A stretch of DNA of 64,000 nt from Ilyonectria destructans (Eukaryota; Ascomycota; Sordariomycetes; Hypocreales; Nectriaceae), in assembly GCA_020740775.1 (NCBI GenBank), contig JAHEWK010000001.1:1860001-1924000 (forward strand), in the 5' to 3' direction. The position numbers and the translations under genes were made by a program. The notes under the pieces are model-generated. The model searched no databases. It had not been told where the DNA came from and worked only from the letters and a program-made list of their open reading frames with translations. Positions 12,060 through 25,103 of the stretch are shown in pieces (positions within the stretch are counted from its first letter, which is position 1; every line of letters starts with the position of its first letter).

Positions 12060-15000
12060 TAAATACTAACTATTTCTTTAAGTATAATATAATCTATTAA
12101 AAATAGAAATTTCTCTAATAGATTTTAAAAATAATATTCTTAATATTTTAAACTCTTTATAATAATTAGTAGTTTTTATTATTCTATATTCTATTATTAT
12201 TCTATATTAATAAGCTTTTATAAATAGTATATTATAAATTACTATTAATTATTAAAAAATTAAAATAATATATTTAAAATTATTTTAATAGAGATATCTA
12301 TTTTTATTTTTATTAATAATTAAGATTTTTAATATTATAGAATATCTATTAAATAGAATTTCTATTTAAATTTTTTAAAAGCTACTATAGTTTTTTTTAA
12401 TTATATAAATTTCTTTTTTTTCTTATTACTCTTAAGTATTAATAAAAGTAATTTAATATTTTTTATATATTTTAAAATAAATTTCTAATAGAAATTATAA
12501 AATTCTAAAATAATTTATATATCTTAAAAAGATATTAGAATCTTCTATTTAATAATAATTTAAATTTATATAAAATCTATTTTAATATTATTTTAATTAA
12601 TAATATACTCTAAAAATTTAACTTCTTATTAGTAAAAAGTATATTTTAATAGCTTTATATATAGCTAGAAACTATATAATCTTTATAGAATCTTTTTTAT
12701 ATTTTTTATATATTATTTCTTTAAATTAAAATAAATTATAATATTATTAAAATAGAAAATATAATAAGTATTTAATAATTTAATTAATATTTAGTAGATA
12801 TATATCTAGAATATTATAGATATATTAATTAATTTAAATAGTATAACTATATATTTATAGTAATTATATTATATTTAGAAAGTAATCTTTTAGTAGTTAT
12901 TTAATTTAATTTAAATTTAATAGTAAATATTTTTAATATTAATTTTTAAAATTTATTTTATTTTAAAAAGTTAATTTAATAGATTTTTAATAAAAAAAAA
13001 GAATATTAATTTTTAAGAGTAATAATATTTAGCTTTTAGTAGTCTATATATAATTAAATTAATTTTTTTTTTTAGATATAAATAAAATAAAAGGTTTTAT
13101 TTTACTTACTAACTTTATAATATAGCTATTTATTAGGTTTTTATTAATATATTATCTTAATATTTTATATTAATTTCTATTTAATAGGTAGATTAATCTA
13201 TATAGTAGTTTTTTATCTTTTTAAATATTAATAATATATTTAATCTTTTTTAATAGTAATAATATTTTAGTTATATTCTTATTAAATATTCTTTTTTTAT
13301 CTTTTAATTTAATTAGTAATATTAATATTACTATTTTTAATTTTTTTATTAAAAATATCTATTAGATATTTATCTAATAAAAATATACTTAAGATATAAT
13401 AAATATATATCTATTATTTATTTTTTATAACTTTTTATATAAAATCTTTTAGAGTAATAATAAAAAATATTTTATATTATTAGATATATTTAGCTATATT
13501 AATTTAAATATCTTTTTATTTATTAAATATAAAAATAAAAATAAATTATTAGTATTTTTATTTTAATCTATTTTTATAAAAAGCTAATAGATTTTATATA
13601 AATAGTTTATATTATTAATTAGAAAAAATATTAACTAATATATTTAATTTAAAAATATAATTTCCTTATTATATACTCTTAAGATAATAGCCTACTAATT
13701 ATCTTATAGCTTTAATTTTAGCTATTTTATTAAATAGATATTAATAATATCTATTTATATATAAATATCTATATTTATATTTATTTTCTCTATTTTATAG
13801 ATATTTAATATTAATATTTTATTCTTAATAATTAAATTAATTAATATTATTTTACTTTTTAATATAAATAAAATTAATTTTCTTTTATATCTATTTATTT
13901 TTTAATAAATTAAATTTCTTTATTTAAATATCTATATTTTAAATATTTACTATAAATTTACTGATATTTCTTAGAGTCTAAAGATATTCTTCTTTATATT
14001 TCCTTATAAAATAGCTTAATTTACTATATTTATAATAGATATAATCTGGAATTTTACTTCTAGCTTTTTATATTAATAGCTTATTATTTAATCTCTATAA
14101 TATAATATATATAGATTTAAGATTTATATTCTATAATATTCTTTCTTTTAAGTAGCTCTACAATAAAAAATAGCTTTAAAATTATCTATTTCTATCTTTA
14201 TAGTTAAAGCTTAAAAACTTCTTAAAGTTTTTTTAAATTTAATTAGAGTAGTTTTTTTTATAATTCTTATTTTATATAGATTTATTACTTCTATTAAAGT
14301 ATATTTATAATTATTTTATTTTATATATTATTTTATAAAATCTCTTAAATTTAATTTTATTTAGTTTATTTTACTTTTTAATTACTATTTTAGCTTATAG
14401 TAATATTAATAAATAAAAATAGAATTCTCTTTCTATTTAATTATATTAAGAGAGATATATAGAAAACTCTATATAATAGAGTATTCTATTAGTATTTATC
14501 TATTAATCTATTTAAATTCTATAAGCTTATTATAAAGTTATTATTTATATAGAGCTAAATTAATATATTATTTTCTAATAAAAACTAAAAAATCTTTTTA
14601 TATAGATTCTAAATAATTTAATTTTTTAATATAATTCTACTATTATATCTATATTATATATATAAATTTAACTATTATCTATTTAATTTAATATACTATT
14701 AATAAGTCTAATTAGAGATTATTATTAAATTTAATTATATAAATCTAATTATTAATCTTAATATTAATAGTCTTATTAAATAAAAACTTATAATTATAAG
14801 CTAGAGGTTTTTTATATTTTTAATATAGAATTTATAGTCTTTTAGTAATATTATATAGTATCTTTAAGTAAGCTATTTATTACTATAATAAGCCTTAAAA
14901 TATTTAAATTAAAATATTCTTTTAATTTTCTTAACATTTATCTTATAGAAATTTTAATTAAATTCTATAGTATCTATAATTACAGTTTTTTATTATTATT

Positions 15001-15165
15001 ATTAAATCTAAGTTATATAAACTAACTTTAGAATATCTTTAAAAATTTTCCTAATTCTACTAGAGGTTTAATATTTCTAACTAAAAGCTATTTTTAATAA
15101 ATTTAGAATCTTCTAATAGATTTTATATCTATTATTTTTATCTAATTATTATTTTTTCTATAATT
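12060..15165 (-). mobile_element. Ty3/gypsy internal region (minus strand, left arm)
   Basis: This region is the reverse complement of 16,456 to about 19,450, over about 3 kb. In the minus-strand sense it runs from the 5' internal region (near 15,165) through reverse transcriptase (about 13,050-12,600) into RNase H. It stops at about 12,060, where repeat R begins. The RT reading matches that of the better preserved right arm (DYRGLN..TIKN..PLPLI, then AFRTRYGHYEY..PFGL). All frames are broken by RIP stops. Confidence 0.7.
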
Positions 15166-15587
15166 AATTATTTAATAGAATTTTATTTTTTATTTTTATT
15201 TTTATTAATTAATAAAATCTCTATAGAATCTTTAAAAGATTATTATAGCTTATTTAAATTAAATTTAGTAATTAGTTAGTTAGATTTTATTAAAGTTTTA
15301 ATTTAAGTAGGTATTTATATAATCCTTTTTATTTTATATTTTTTTATTACTTTTCTAAAAGAATTAGAAATTAAAAAATTATAAGAAATAGCAGCTAAAA
15401 GCTAAAATTAAAAAAGAAATAGAACTTAAGATAAATAAAGTAATATAATTAGATTTTAATTTAATAAGTCTATCTTTAGAAGCTTATCTTTCTACTATAT
15501 ATTAATCTCTAGCTTTAAGTAGGCCTACTTAAAGCTTAAGCTTATAGGTTAATTTCTAAGGGTTTTAATAGTAATCTATTAGTATTC
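15166..15587 (-). repeat. LTR-like unit, minus orientation (copy a)
   Basis: About 420 bp that recur at 16,008-16,455 (inverted), 25,325-25,760 and 41,930-42,360. The end at 15,587 reads TATTCTTATA and the start TATAATTAATTA. On the minus strand this gives a TATAAGAATAC start, a plausible RIP product of TGTAAGAATAC. It sits at the 5' end of the minus-strand gypsy relic, so I read it as that element's 5' LTR. A perfect 26-bp palindrome lies at 15,511-15,536, centred on AGGCCT. Confidence 0.6.
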
Positions 15588-15589
15588 TT

Positions 15590-16006
15590 ATAAAATCTAA
15601 TTATTAATTTTAATACTAATAGTCTTATTAAATAAAAGCTTATAGTTATAAACTAAAAGTTTTTTATATTCTTAATATAAAATCTATAGTTTTTTAATAA
15701 TATTATATAATATCTTTAAATAAGCTACTTATTACTATAATAAATCTTAAAGTATTTAAGCTAGAGTATTCTTATAACTTTTTTAATATTTATTTTATAG
15801 AGATTTTAATTAGATTTTATAGTATCTATAATTATAGTTTTTTTTTATTATTATTAAATTTAAATTATATAAGCTAACTTTAAAATATCTTTAAAAACTT
15901 TTCTAATTTTATTATAGATTTAATATTTCTAATTAAAAGCTATCTCTAATAAATTTAAAGTCTTCTAATAGACTTTATATCTATTATTCTTATTTAATTA
16001 TTATCT
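15590..16006 (-). repeat. Direct duplicate of the gypsy 5' internal region
   Basis: About 415 bp repeating 14,750-15,165 in the same orientation, with transitions as the main differences. It forms the spacer of the large inverted repeat. It is bounded on both sides by LTR-like units pointing away from each other. This suggests tandem or nested insertion, or template switching, before RIP. Confidence 0.65.
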
Positions 16007-16007
16007 T

Positions 16008-16455
16008 TTTATAAGAATACCAGCAGATTACTACTAGAACCCTTAGAAATTAGCCTATAAGCTTAAGCCCTAAGTAGGCTTACTTAAAGCTAGAAATTAA
16101 AATATAGTAAAGAGATAAGCCTCTAGAGATAGGCTTATTAAGTTAAAGTCTAATTATATTACTTTACCTACTTTAAGTTCTATTTCTTTTCTAATTTTAG
16201 CCTTTAGCTGCTATTTCTTATAATTTTTTAATTTCTATTTCTTTTAGAAGATTAATATAGAAATATAGAATAAAAAAGGTTATATAAATACCTATTTAAA
16301 TTAAAGCTTTAATAAAATCTAACTAACTAATTACTAAATTTAATTTAAATAAGCTATAGTAATTCTTTAAAGACTTTATAGAGGTTTTATTAGTTAATAA
16401 GAATAAAAATAAAAAATAAGATTCTATTAAGTAATTAATTATAGAAAAGGTAATA
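16008..16455 (+). repeat. LTR-like unit, plus orientation (copy b)
   Basis: Reverse complement of 15,166-15,587. It starts TATAAGAATACCAGCAG, which is less mutated than other copies at this end. It directly precedes the plus-strand gypsy internal region, as a 5' LTR should. It ends near TAATTAATTATAG. Confidence 0.62.
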
Positions 16456-19400
16456 ATTAGATAAGAATAATAGATATAAAGTCTATTAGAAGACTTTAAG
16501 TTTATTAGAAATAGCTTTTAGTTAGAAATATTAGACTTTTAGTAGGGCTAGAAAATTTTTTAGAGATATTTTAAAGCTAGCTTATATAATTTAGATTTAA
16601 TAATAATAATAAAAAATTATAACTATAGATACTATAGAATCTAATTAAAGTCTTTATAAGGTAAATATTAAAAGAGTTAGAAGGATATTTTAATTTAGGT
16701 ATTTTAAGGCTTATTATAGTAATAAGTTGCTTATTTAAAAATATTATATAGTATTATTAAAAGACTATAGGCTTTATACTAAAAATATAAAAAAATTTTA
16801 ACTTATAACTATAAATTTCTATTTAATAAGACTATTAATATTAAAATTAATAATTAGATTTATATAATTAAATCTAATAATAGTTTCTAATTAAATTTAT
16901 TAACAGTATATTAAATTAAGTAGATAATAATTAAGTTTATATATATAATATAGATATAATAGTAGAATTATATTAGGAGATTAAGCTATTTAGAATCTAT
17001 ATAGAAAGATTTTTTAGTTTTTATTAAGAAATAATATATTAATTTAATTCTATATAAGTAATAGCTTTATAATAAGCTTATAGAGTTTAAATAGACTAAT
17101 AGATAAATACTAATAGAATATTTTACTATATAGAGTTCTCTATATATCTTTTTTAATATAATTAAATAGAAAGAAAGTTTTACTTTTATCTATTAGTATT
17201 ACTATAAACTAAAATAGTAATTAAAAGATAAAATAAACTAAATAAAAATTAAACTTAAGAGATTTTATAAAATAGTATATAAAGTAAAATAATTATAGAT
17301 ATATTTTAATAAAAATAGTAAATTTATATAGAATAAAAACTATAAGAAAGATTATTTTAATTAGATTTAAAAAAACTTTAAAAAGTTCTTAAATTTTAAC
17401 TATAAAAGTAAAAATAGATAATTTTAAAGCTATTTTTTATTATAAAGCTACTTAAAAAAAGAAATATTATAGAATATAAACTTTAAATCTATAGATACTA
17501 TACTATAGAGGTTAAATAGTAAGCTATTAATATAAAAAGCTAGAAGTAAGATTTTAAATTATATTTATTATAAGTATAATAAATTAGACTATTTTATATA
17601 AAAATATAAAGAAGGGTATCCTTAAACTCTAAAAAATACCAGTAGATTTATAGTAAATATCTAGAATATAGATATTTAAATAAAGAAATTTAACTTATTA
17701 AAAAATAAATAGATATAGAGGAAGAATTAATTCTATTTATATTAAAAAGTAAAATAATATTAATTAATCTAACTATTAAAAATAAAATATTAATACTAAA
17801 TATCTATAAAATAGAGAAAGTAAGTATAGATATAGATATTTATATATAAGTAGATATTATTAGTATCTATTTAATAAAGTAGTTAAAATTAAAGCTATAA
17901 GATAACTAGTAAGCTTCTATTTTAAGAGTATATAATAAGAAAATTATATTTTTAAGTTAAGTATATTAATTAATATTCTTTTTAATTAATAGTATAAGCT
18001 ATTTATATAAAATCTATTAGCTTTTTATAGAGGTAAATTAAAGTAAGAATACTAATAATTTATTTTTATTTTTATATTTAATAGAATAAGAAGGTATTTA
18101 AATTAATATAGTTAAATATATTTAGTAATATAAAGTATTTTTTATTATTATTTTAAAAGATTTTATAAAAAAGATTATAAAAATAGATAGTAGGTATATA
18201 TCTACTATATTTTAGGTATATTTTTATTAGATAAATATCTAATAAATATCTTTAATAAAGAATTAAAGATAATAGTATTAATATTACTAACTAAATTAAA
18301 AAATAAAAAGAGGGTATTTAATAAGAATATAGCTAAGATATTATTACTACTAAAAGGAGCTAAATATACTATTAATATTTAGAAAGATAAGAAATTACTA
18401 TATAGACTAATTTACTTATTAAATAGAAATTAATATAAAATATTAAAATAATATATTAATAAAAATCTAATAAATAGCTATATTATAGAGTTAGTAAGTA
18501 AGATAGAATCCTCTATTCTATTTATACTTAAGAAAAATAAATTAATTTAGTTATATATAGACTACTAAAGGCTAAATACTATTACTATTAAAAATTAATA
18601 TTTTCTTTTTCTTATTAGGAACCTATTAGATTGACTTTTTAGAATAAAATAGATTTTAAAAATTAATATTAGAGATAACTACTATTAAATTTAAATTAAA
18701 CTAAATAACTACTAAAAAACTACCTTCTAGATATAGTATAGTTACTATAAATATATAATTATATTATTTAAATTAATTAATATACTTATAATATTTTAGG
18801 TATATATCTACTGGATATTAGCTAAATTATTAAATACTTACTATATTTTCTATCTTAATAATATTATAGTTTACTTTAATTTAAGGGAATAATATATAAA
18901 AAATATAAAGAAAGTTCTATAAAGATTATATAGTTTCTAGCTATATATAAAGCTATTAAAATATATTTTCTATTAATAAGAAGTTAAATTTTTAGAGTAT
19001 ATTATTAATTAAAATAGTATTAAGATAGATTCTATATAAATTTAGGCTATTATTAAATAGAAGATTCTAATATCTTTTTAAGATATATAAATCTTCTTAG
19101 GATTTTATAATTCTTATTAAAAATTTATTCTAAAATATATAAAAAGTACTAAATTACTTTTATTAATACTTAAAAGCAGTAAGAAAGAGAAGAAAATAGG
19201 TAATTTTATATAGTTAAAAAAAGCTATAGTAGCTTTTAAAGAATTTAAATAGAAATTCTACTTAATAGATATTCTATAATATAATTACTAATAAAGATAG
19301 AAATAAATACCTCTATTAAAAGAATTTTAAATATACTATTTTAACTCTTTAGTAATTAATAGTAATCTATAGTATACTATTTATAAAAGCTTATTAATAT

Positions 19401-20836
19401 AGAATAATAATAAGGTATAGAATAGTAGAAGCTACTGGCTATTATAGAGAGTTTAGAATATTAGGGGTATTATCTTTAAGGCCTATTAAAGAAGTTTCTA
19501 TTTTTAATAGATTATATTATACTTAAAGAAGTAGTTAGTATATTAGTATAAGATTTCTATAGAAGATTTATCTAATAGATATACTATCTAGCAGTATTTA
19601 ATTTTAATATTTAATATTAGGCTAGTATTTTAAATTCTATAAATAGATTATTAAGAAGATTAAACTATATAGAAGAGGATATTCCTTATTATAATATTCT
19701 GCTATTACTAATAAGAAAGCTATAGCTTATAGATAAGCTTCTACTAGATATATAATAAATAATTAGTATTATAAAGGGTAAAACTAAAGTAATTAAAGTT
19801 TTTATTTAAATAGTATAAATAAGTCTTATTAACTCTATATAAAAAGACTTTTTTTTTTTAATTAATATAATATATTAATAATAGTCAGTTAGATATCTAA
19901 AGGAGTATTAATTTCTATAGTTACCTATACCAGTATAAAGGCTAATATATTTAATAAAGAGGTAGAAGAAGCTTTATAGATATCTAAGGGAAATTTAAAT
20001 AAAGAGGAACTATTAGAAGCTGGGGTTACTATTTTAAAGTAGTATATTCTATATCTAGTTATAATAGAATTTATATAGAGCGAAATAGTATTTTTTAATT
20101 AATTTTTATAGAAATTAAAAGAATTAATCTATAGACTGTAGACTTAAGATTAAAGCTATTAAAATTAAATAGTAAAGGTTAAATAGAATACTAAAAGATA
20201 TAAAAAGTATACTATAGATAGAAATAGAATTTTATTTTTTAAAGGCAGACTGATAATTTTAAAATAAAAGGCACTATAGATAGAGGTTTTTTACTGGTAT
20301 TATAATAACTTTAGGTTAGAGTATATAGAAGCTATAAAAATAGCTAAATTAATTAGCTATAAATTCTATTAAAAAGAAATTAATAAGAATATTAGATTTT
20401 ATATTATAAGCTATTAATAGTATTAGGGTATATATATATTAAGATACTAACTATATAGATAACTATAATTATTATTACTGCTATTATATCTTTTTTAGAA
20501 AATTAATTTAAATTTTATAATAAAACTATCTATAAGTATTAAGGCAGATAGAGAATAATATAATACTATTTTAGTTATAATATATTATATAATTAAGTAT
20601 ATAATATTTATATTAATAATAAAGCAGTTAACTGCTATATATCTAATATAGATTCTATATAAATAGATTAAATACTAATTTAAAACTCTAAAAGAAATTA
20701 TAAGTAATTATAATAAGCTACTTATAAGTAAATTTTAAGAAGATTTAATAAAAGAGTAATCTATCTATAGATAACTATTAACTGTATATTATCTATAGAT
20801 AGATAGTCAGATAGAATAAATATACTAGATATTAGC
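16456..20836 (+). mobile_element. Ty3/gypsy element, plus strand, truncated in integrase
   Basis: Read through stops, the + strand shows the gypsy order. RT begins near 18,549 (YIDYQRLNTITIKNQY, for the family's VDYRGLN..TIKN). The active site near 18,850 reads YLNNIIVYFN in place of YLDDILIYS, followed by REQYIKNIKKVLQRL and FLEYIINQNSIKID near 19,000. An FLGF.NFYRRFI-like tract lies near 19,090 and RNase H follows. A SRRPDY-like remnant is near 19,640. Integrase follows to a degraded HPQTDGQTERINQ box near 20,800-20,830, where homology stops abruptly. Gag lies within 16,456-18,400 but is not identifiable. It is non-functional and has no 3' LTR of its own family. Confidence 0.8.
18549..19100 (+). 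pseudogene. gypsy reverse transcriptase, broken
   Basis: The clearest reverse transcriptase relic of the window. The motif order and spacing match Ty3/gypsy RT from the DYRGLN block to the block after the active site (VEFLGYIIS..GI..D). The catalytic YLDD has become YLNN, which fits GAT-to-AAT transitions. At least a dozen TAA/TAG codons sit where Gln or Trp are expected, the change RIP makes from CAA, CAG and TGG. Confidence 0.8.
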
Positions 20837-21395
20837 ATTATTGAAATCACTATTCTGACTACTATTTCAAATTCTATACAGTCACGTTCTTGCACGAGTA
20901 TAATAAGGGACTTGGTCTATTGATCGTGAACCTAATTACAGTCTTTTGCCTCTTCTAACCGCCAAGCACATAACCTCCTCCGTAACATCCCTCTATAATT
21001 CGGTTCCCTTGGGTTCTTATAGTCATTAATTCTTTAGCTGCGAGTTGACCAACACCACATTATATATCAGCTGTATGATCCATGCTGTATAGCCAGAGCC
21101 GCGCAAGCTATTTAAGAATGCCTTTTCGGCCGGAGAAATTGTCCTACTTTTGCAGTTCTGAACCATCGTCCTAAGATAGCCTATCTCAGCGGTAATCCAG
21201 AGTCTTAGATCTGTATCTAGGCCGGCCAGCTCTCAAATTGTATAGCAGCCAAATACAAGTAACTGCACTAGATACAGTTCGCTGGGTCGATCGATTTGTA
21301 CTCTTCTAATATCTTTAAGTCCGGACTTTTTAGCTGCAATTTACAGCTTTAAAATTAGGGTTGGGTCACTTTGGATTAAGTGGTGCAGATCGAAA
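20837..21395. other. Normal-GC island inside the AT-rich block
   Basis: Composition changes within a few bases near 20,837 from more than 80 percent A/T to an ordinary mix with frequent CG, GGCC and GCGC words. The left edge interrupts a gypsy integrase. The right edge abuts the LTR-like unit at 21,399. I see no convincing open frame, tRNA or hairpin in it. It could be host sequence carried between insertions, the body of a young element, or the target in which the LTR-like unit landed. Confidence 0.75.
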
Positions 21396-21398
21396 TGG

Positions 21399-21922
21399 AA
21401 GCTATAAGTATAGCTATAATTGGGAGATACTATATCGGTCTGGAGGGTAAGACGGAAAGTAGATATCTTCAGTTAGTCGAGTAGTTGGTTGAGTGGTTAG
21501 TTGAGTGGTTAGTCGAGTGGTTAGTTAAGTAGTTAGTTGAGATATGTATAAGGATGGAAAGATGACTGGAGTGGAAGAGGTGAGGCTTATAGAGCTTTTA
21601 TATCTATCATGATTTTGCCTTTTCTAAGATCTAGCTTTTCCAGCAGATCTAGCTTTTCCAGTAGATCTAGCTTTTTTAAGATCTAGTTTTTCCAGCAGAT
21701 CTAGCTTTTTCAAGATGCAGCTATTCCTACAGCTTATTGAGGTATTAGAAAAGGTAACCAGTTAGACTAGAAACCTTAGTCTATTTAAGTAACTATTGAC
21801 CTTTAAATAGACTGGGTATATAGTCTGTATTATTGATACTATTGTTAGTATTTTTTTTTTACTGTTAAGCTTCTAGTCCCCCTTCTGGGTATGTGTGTAC
21901 TAGGGCACCCTAACCTCTTAAT
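21399..21922 (+). repeat. LTR-like repeat unit, weakly mutated, right copy
   Basis: Inverted counterpart of 9,539-10,016. It runs from AAGCTATAAGTATA to ACCTCTTAATA. The TAGTTGAGTGG short repeats lie at about 21,475-21,540. The four ~19-bp AGATCTAGCTTTTCCAG units lie at about 21,630-21,715, in reversed order relative to the left copy. The unit is longer than the left copy because of indels. The two copies point away from each other and enclose the gypsy palindrome. Confidence 0.65.
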
Positions 21923-24900
21923 ACTAGATATTAGAGAAATATCTATATATTTTTACTGAAAAATTACTAAAATAATAAATAGTATAATTACTAAAAGGAG
22001 AGTTTATATATAATAATAGCTACTATAGTACTATTAGTATATTCTCTATATAGATACTCTATAGATATTATCTATATATAGTGGAGTATATACTATAATA
22101 TATAAAGACCTAAATATAAGAAGTTTAAAAGAAAATTAAGATAATTTAATAAGTATAGAGCTAAATATAGTAGTACTAGCAGATTACTATAAAATTATAG
22201 ATAAAATACTATAATATATAATATAAACTATAGACCTACTAAAAAGATTAGGTTATTAGCTTATTTATTTAAAACTTTAAATTTAAAATCTAAAAATTAA
22301 TATCTAAGTATATTAAGATTATAATTACTAAATATATCAGTAAGTAGGTATATTAGGTTTATCTATTAAAATAGTACTATAGAATATATAATATATTTTT
22401 AGTAGTTTAATTAAATCTTAAAAAGAATAAAAAAATACTAAAAGTCTATTAAATTTACTTTTTAAGCTAAAAAAAGAAATAAATAAGTAGAAGGTAGAAG
22501 AAATTATAGAATATATTAATAATAGAGATATTATATAATATTAGGTAAAATAGACAGATTAGTCAGTAGAATATAATATATAGAAATTAGAAGTTTATTT
22601 AGTAAATATAATAGTAAAAATTAGATAATATTTTAAATAATATAAGTCTGTAAATATTTATAAGAAATAAAATAAATAATATAAGACTTATATATTAATT
22701 TTTACTTTATTTACTCTATAAATTAAAAGCTATTAAGAACTATTAGAAGTAGACTATAAGATTAAGAACTTATTAAGATTATAAGAAAAAAGAATAAAAT
22801 TATAAAGAAAAAAAAATAAGATATTTTAAAAAAGTAAAATAAATTAAGTATTATTATAGTAAAAAGCTATTAAATAGATCTTATTATATTTAGAAGGAGG
22901 AAGAATAAAACCTCTAGCTTTAGTATAATATTTTTTCTTTAAATCTAAAGGGGTAATAGGTATAGTTATTAAAAAAGGGGGAGTCTTATTAAAAGAAGAC
23001 TTAAGAGGATACTTTATAGTAGAAAAAGTCTTAATAGAAGAAAACTTATAATAGTATTTCTTTAGTAGAAGTATAGTAGTATTAAGATATCTTATAGCCT
23101 TATTTACTAATAATTAAGTAATAGTATATTAAATAGCAGCTAATTTCTTATTCTTAGGGAATTAAATATACTTATTGCTAATATTAAAAAGACTAAAAGA
23201 AAAAGATATAGTAGCCTTAAAGTTATTAGTAAGATTATCTTTATTATTATTACTATTAGATAAGCTATTTAAGGGTATAATAATAGCCTTAAAAATAGAA
23301 GGCTTTATATTAGGTAAAGAACTAATATTAGAGATAGAAATACTAAAAGAAGATAGCTAAGTTATATTTAAGATATATTAATAGAAAAATAAATTAAAAT
23401 AAATAGTAGAAATAGCTATTTTATAACTATAAAGCCTATAATAAATAGTAAGTATAGAGGTAAATATTTTCTTATATAAAGAAGAATCTTATATAGAGGA
23501 AGACCTAATAAGCTAAGGGGATATAAAAATAAAACTCTTTAGATTAAAAATAAAAGAATTACTAAAAGGGGTATTATTATCTATATTAGTAAAAAATAAA
23601 CTAAAGGAAGGATATTACTATCTAAATATATAAATATTATTATCTAAAGTATTATTAAAAACTAGAGTAATATTTACTAAAGTAATATTCTTATTATTAT
23701 TAGATTCTATATACTTAATAGATTTAGAAATCTTTTTAAATTTATTAATATATTTTTTTAAGAGGGCTAAAGATAGAGTAAAAATACTATAAGAGGTTAG
23801 TATTATTAAATTAATTTTAAATTAAATTAGAGAATTAATAATATTAGAATTAATATCTAAAGGTATAATATAAGTATAAGGTATATAATTAGAAGCTTTA
23901 TATTAAGAGGGCTTAATATCTTTATAGTAAATTACTATAAGAGGGGTAGGATTATAGATATTTTAATTAAGAAGACTATATAATAAGAGTAGAAAGAGAT
24001 ATATAAAGATATTTATACTTCTTTTTATAGTAGTATTAAAATTAAAAATTAAAGGTATATTAAATAATTAATAAAGAGATACTATTAGAGTTATAATAAC
24101 TAAGTTATTAAGGGAGTAAATAGATTAAGTAGCTTAAAGATAAACTATAAGCTTATTTAGCTTAAAGAGTTATTTAGTTTATAAATAATTAATATAAATT
24201 TAATAAAATAATAATAATAGGGGACTTACTATATAAAGGTAATAAATAGTAAGAAGTTTATAGATTAAAGCTAATTTTTAAATTTAAATTAAAATAGTTA
24301 AAAAAATCCTACTAATAGAATTAATAATAAAATTAGTAGTTAACTGCTATATATTTCTATAGATATATATAGTATAATATATCTACTATTACTTAAGTAT
24401 ATTTAAAGGTATCTTAAGAATTAGTAAAATATCCTACTGATAATTAAATTATATAAGGAAGTTTTAATATTATACTGCAGTAGGTATTAGCTTTTTAGAT
24501 ATCTATAGAAAGTTAGCTAGATATCTATTAGAAAGAGGGCAGATATACTTACTATACTATATTTAATTTTATTATATTTATAGTAGGTATATTATAAAGA
24601 AAAAGAAAAATAGCTATATATTAAGTTAAGGTATTAATATTTAGCCTAAAGATAGATAAAATATAGAATCTTATTTTTATACTAACTAATAAAGTAATTA
24701 AAGGATATTTTAGGAAACTTCTAAAGTATAGAATAAAGAGTAAGTAAGACTAATATAGTAAAAAAATACTAAAAAAGAGAAAGATTTAATATTATAATTA
24801 AGATACTAAAAAGAAGAAAACTATAAAAAAGATTAGTTATAAAATTACTATAAATAGAGGTTATAAAGAAAAATAAAAATAAAAATAAGATAGATATAAG

Positions 24901-25103
24901 AAATATAATTAATATATATAAGCTGGCTAAATATTTATAGCTAGTAGAGATTAGCTGAATATCTAGCAGACTAATAAATAACTATATATATAGAAGGAAT
25001 AGCTATATTAATTCTAAAATATTAAATTCTATAGTTATAGAACTATATATATATATAGTCTATATATAAAGCCTAAGGGATTAGGCCTACTAAAGGGGGG
25101 GTA
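21923..25103. other. AT-rich sequence, element not identified
   Basis: RIP-type sequence with A-rich + strand stretches that look like decayed coding DNA, but no reverse transcriptase, integrase or transposase motif was recognised. The single open frame at 23,175-23,360 is Leu/Ile/Lys/Glu-only low-complexity sequence and is probably chance. The last 150 bp (24,950-25,103) are slightly GC-richer. Confidence 0.5.

Noticed and set aside
21354..21366. TTAGGG-like word suggesting an interstitial telomere
   Set aside because: There is a single TTAGGG followed by TTGGG and no array. A chance match.
23175..23360. Open frame of 61 codons in the AT-rich block
   Set aside because: It is composed almost only of Leu, Ile, Lys and Glu, has no recognisable motif and lies in RIP-type sequence. 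A chance open stretch is the simplest explanation.
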